This document shows positions 5,333 through 5,770 of a stretch of DNA of 5,770 nucleotides, piece after piece. The notes beneath the pieces were generated by a model. That model made no database searches, was not told the origin of the DNA, and saw only the letters and a list, made by a program, of their open reading frames with translations. A program made the position numbers and the translations under genes. Each line of letters opens with the position of its first letter. Within the stretch, counting starts at the first letter, position 1. The stretch comes from Clostridiales bacterium UBA4696 (GTDB taxonomy: Bacteria; Bacillota; Clostridia; Oscillospirales; Oscillospiraceae): the NCBI GenBank assembly GCA_002404795.1, contig DHKK01000043.1:1-5770 (forward strand), given 5' to 3'.

Positions 5333-5599
5333 ATGAACTGCCCATATTGCGGAGGAGCGATGGAAGCCGGGTGGATCCCGGGGACGGACCGGATATTGCG
5401 TGTTGCGTGGATCCCGGAGACGGCGGAGCGAAGGTTTTTGCTGACGCGGACGATGCTGACGGAAAGCGGCGGGCTGATCCTGCAGGACCGGCCGTTCCCG
5501 GCCGCGCCCTATAAGCAGGTCTTCATCTGCCGCCGCTGCCGAAAGGGCGTTTTTTCCTTCCAGAACGACGAGGGAGATATTGAAGCAGAAAGCCTCTGA
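5333..5599 (+). CDS. Small zinc-ribbon protein (PF20097/DUF6487-like), 88 aa
   Basis: This small protein has an N-terminal CPYC (Cys3, Cys6) and a C-terminal CRRC (Cys66, Cys69), a four-cysteine zinc ribbon split by about 60 residues of mixed strand and loop (GWIPGTDRILRVAWIP, RRFLLTRTMLTESGGLIL). The layout CPYCGG-M-x-G-x-I at the start and IC-x-x-C near the end matches a family of uncharacterised Firmicutes proteins that I recall as DUF6487 or PF20097; no search was made. There is no membrane segment. The start is ATG with AGGAGG six bases upstream. It is the last gene of the sigma/anti-sigma operon and may be a regulon member or accessory; its role is unknown. The palindromic repeat element starts 12 bases after its stop. 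Confidence 0.8.
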   Translation: MNCPYCGGAMEAGWIPGTDRILRVAWIPETAERRFLLTRTMLTESGGLILQDRPFPAAPYKQVFICRRCRKGVFSFQNDEGDIEAESL

Positions 5600-5610
5600 C
5601 AGCACAAAAC

Positions 5611-5729
5611 AAAGGCTCCCCTTCCAGGGGAGCTGTCAGCCGTAAGGCTGACTGAGAGGTTGCTGCAGATTTGATACGACCTCTCCGTCTCGGCTTCGCC
5701 GAGCCACCTCCCCTGAAAGGGGAGGCTTT
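5611..5729. repeat. Palindromic intergenic repeat element, complete copy (MITE/REP-like)
   Basis: This 119-bp element has imperfect terminal inverted repeats: AAAGGCTCCCC at 5611-5621 against GGGGAGGCTTT at 5719-5729, one mismatch. It contains hairpins 5615-5621/5627-5633, 5635-5641/5646-5652 (7 bp, GTAA loop), 5655-5660/5679-5684, 5689-5694/5698-5703 and 5707-5713/5719-5725. The sequence AAAGGCTCCCC...GCTGTCAGCC...CTGAGAGGT closely resembles a repeat I recall from many Oscillospiraceae genomes. It encodes no protein. The first hairpins may also act as a transcript end or 3' stabiliser for the sigma operon, though no good U-run follows. Confidence 0.75.
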
Positions 5730-5745
5730 GGGATGCGGCTACACC

Positions 5746-5770
5746 AGGGCTCCCTTGTGTAAAGGGAGCT
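5746..5770. repeat. Start of a second copy of the palindromic repeat (cut by window end)
   Basis: After a 16-base spacer the start of the element recurs: GGCTCCCTT at 5748-5756, then AAGGGAGCT at 5762-5770, forming the first hairpin again. It differs from the first copy in its loop and in having one fewer C, so it is a diverged copy in the same orientation. The remainder lies outside the window. Confidence 0.65.

Noticed and set aside
4208..5605. Open minus-strand frame of 465 codons opposite the sigma, anti-sigma and zinc-ribbon genes
   Set aside because: It is antisense to three well-supported genes with strong ribosome binding sites. Its translation is Arg/Leu/Pro-rich without domains, as expected for a mirror frame in GC-rich DNA.

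Overview
The window suggests a GC-rich, gut-type Clostridia genome, most likely Oscillospiraceae/Ruminococcaceae. The basis is strong AGGAGG-type ribosome binding sites, TTG and possible GTG starts, a dCMP deaminase of a subfamily I associate with these bacteria, and, at the right edge, a palindromic intergenic repeat of a kind I recall as abundant in genomes such as Faecalibacterium. This assignment is inference from recall, not a database result.

Left edge (1-216). The first 21 bases are the 3' end of a plus-strand tRNA, probably tRNA-Ala, followed by its rho-independent terminator (29-63). A second, opposite-facing terminator (161-201) ends a minus-strand operon.

Accessory block (about 164-2486, minus strand). 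This is a self-contained, more A/T-rich transcription unit of four genes. Read right to left it holds a 64-aa basic protein, a 225-aa unknown, a 172-aa unknown, and a 157-aa protein resembling the HK97-gp10-like tail/neck proteins of Clostridia prophages. No integrase, portal, capsid or terminase gene is visible, so it looks like a prophage remnant or a phage-derived cargo unit beside a tRNA gene. It has its own near-consensus promoter (2458-2486) and a roughly 200-nt untranslated leader. The leader folds into a long, nearly continuous hairpin (2279-2384) that includes a strong rho-independent terminator upstream of the first gene. All four plus-strand mismatches in the arms become G.U pairs in minus-strand RNA, which argues for a functional leader RNA or attenuator. 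This is the most interesting signal in the window.

Core block (2496-5599, plus strand). A promoter back-to-back with the leftward one drives a tightly packed series. It encodes a dCMP/cytidine-type deaminase, a DusB-type tRNA-dihydrouridine synthase, an ECF sigma factor whose ribosome binding site lies in the dus stop region, its single-pass zinc-binding (ZAS) anti-sigma partner, and an 88-aa zinc-ribbon protein. The sigma and anti-sigma genes form a classical regulatory pair that probably senses an envelope signal. The deaminase and Dus are housekeeping genes sharing the transcript.

Right edge (5600-5770). One complete multi-hairpin palindromic repeat (5611-5729) is followed by the start of a second copy cut by the window end.
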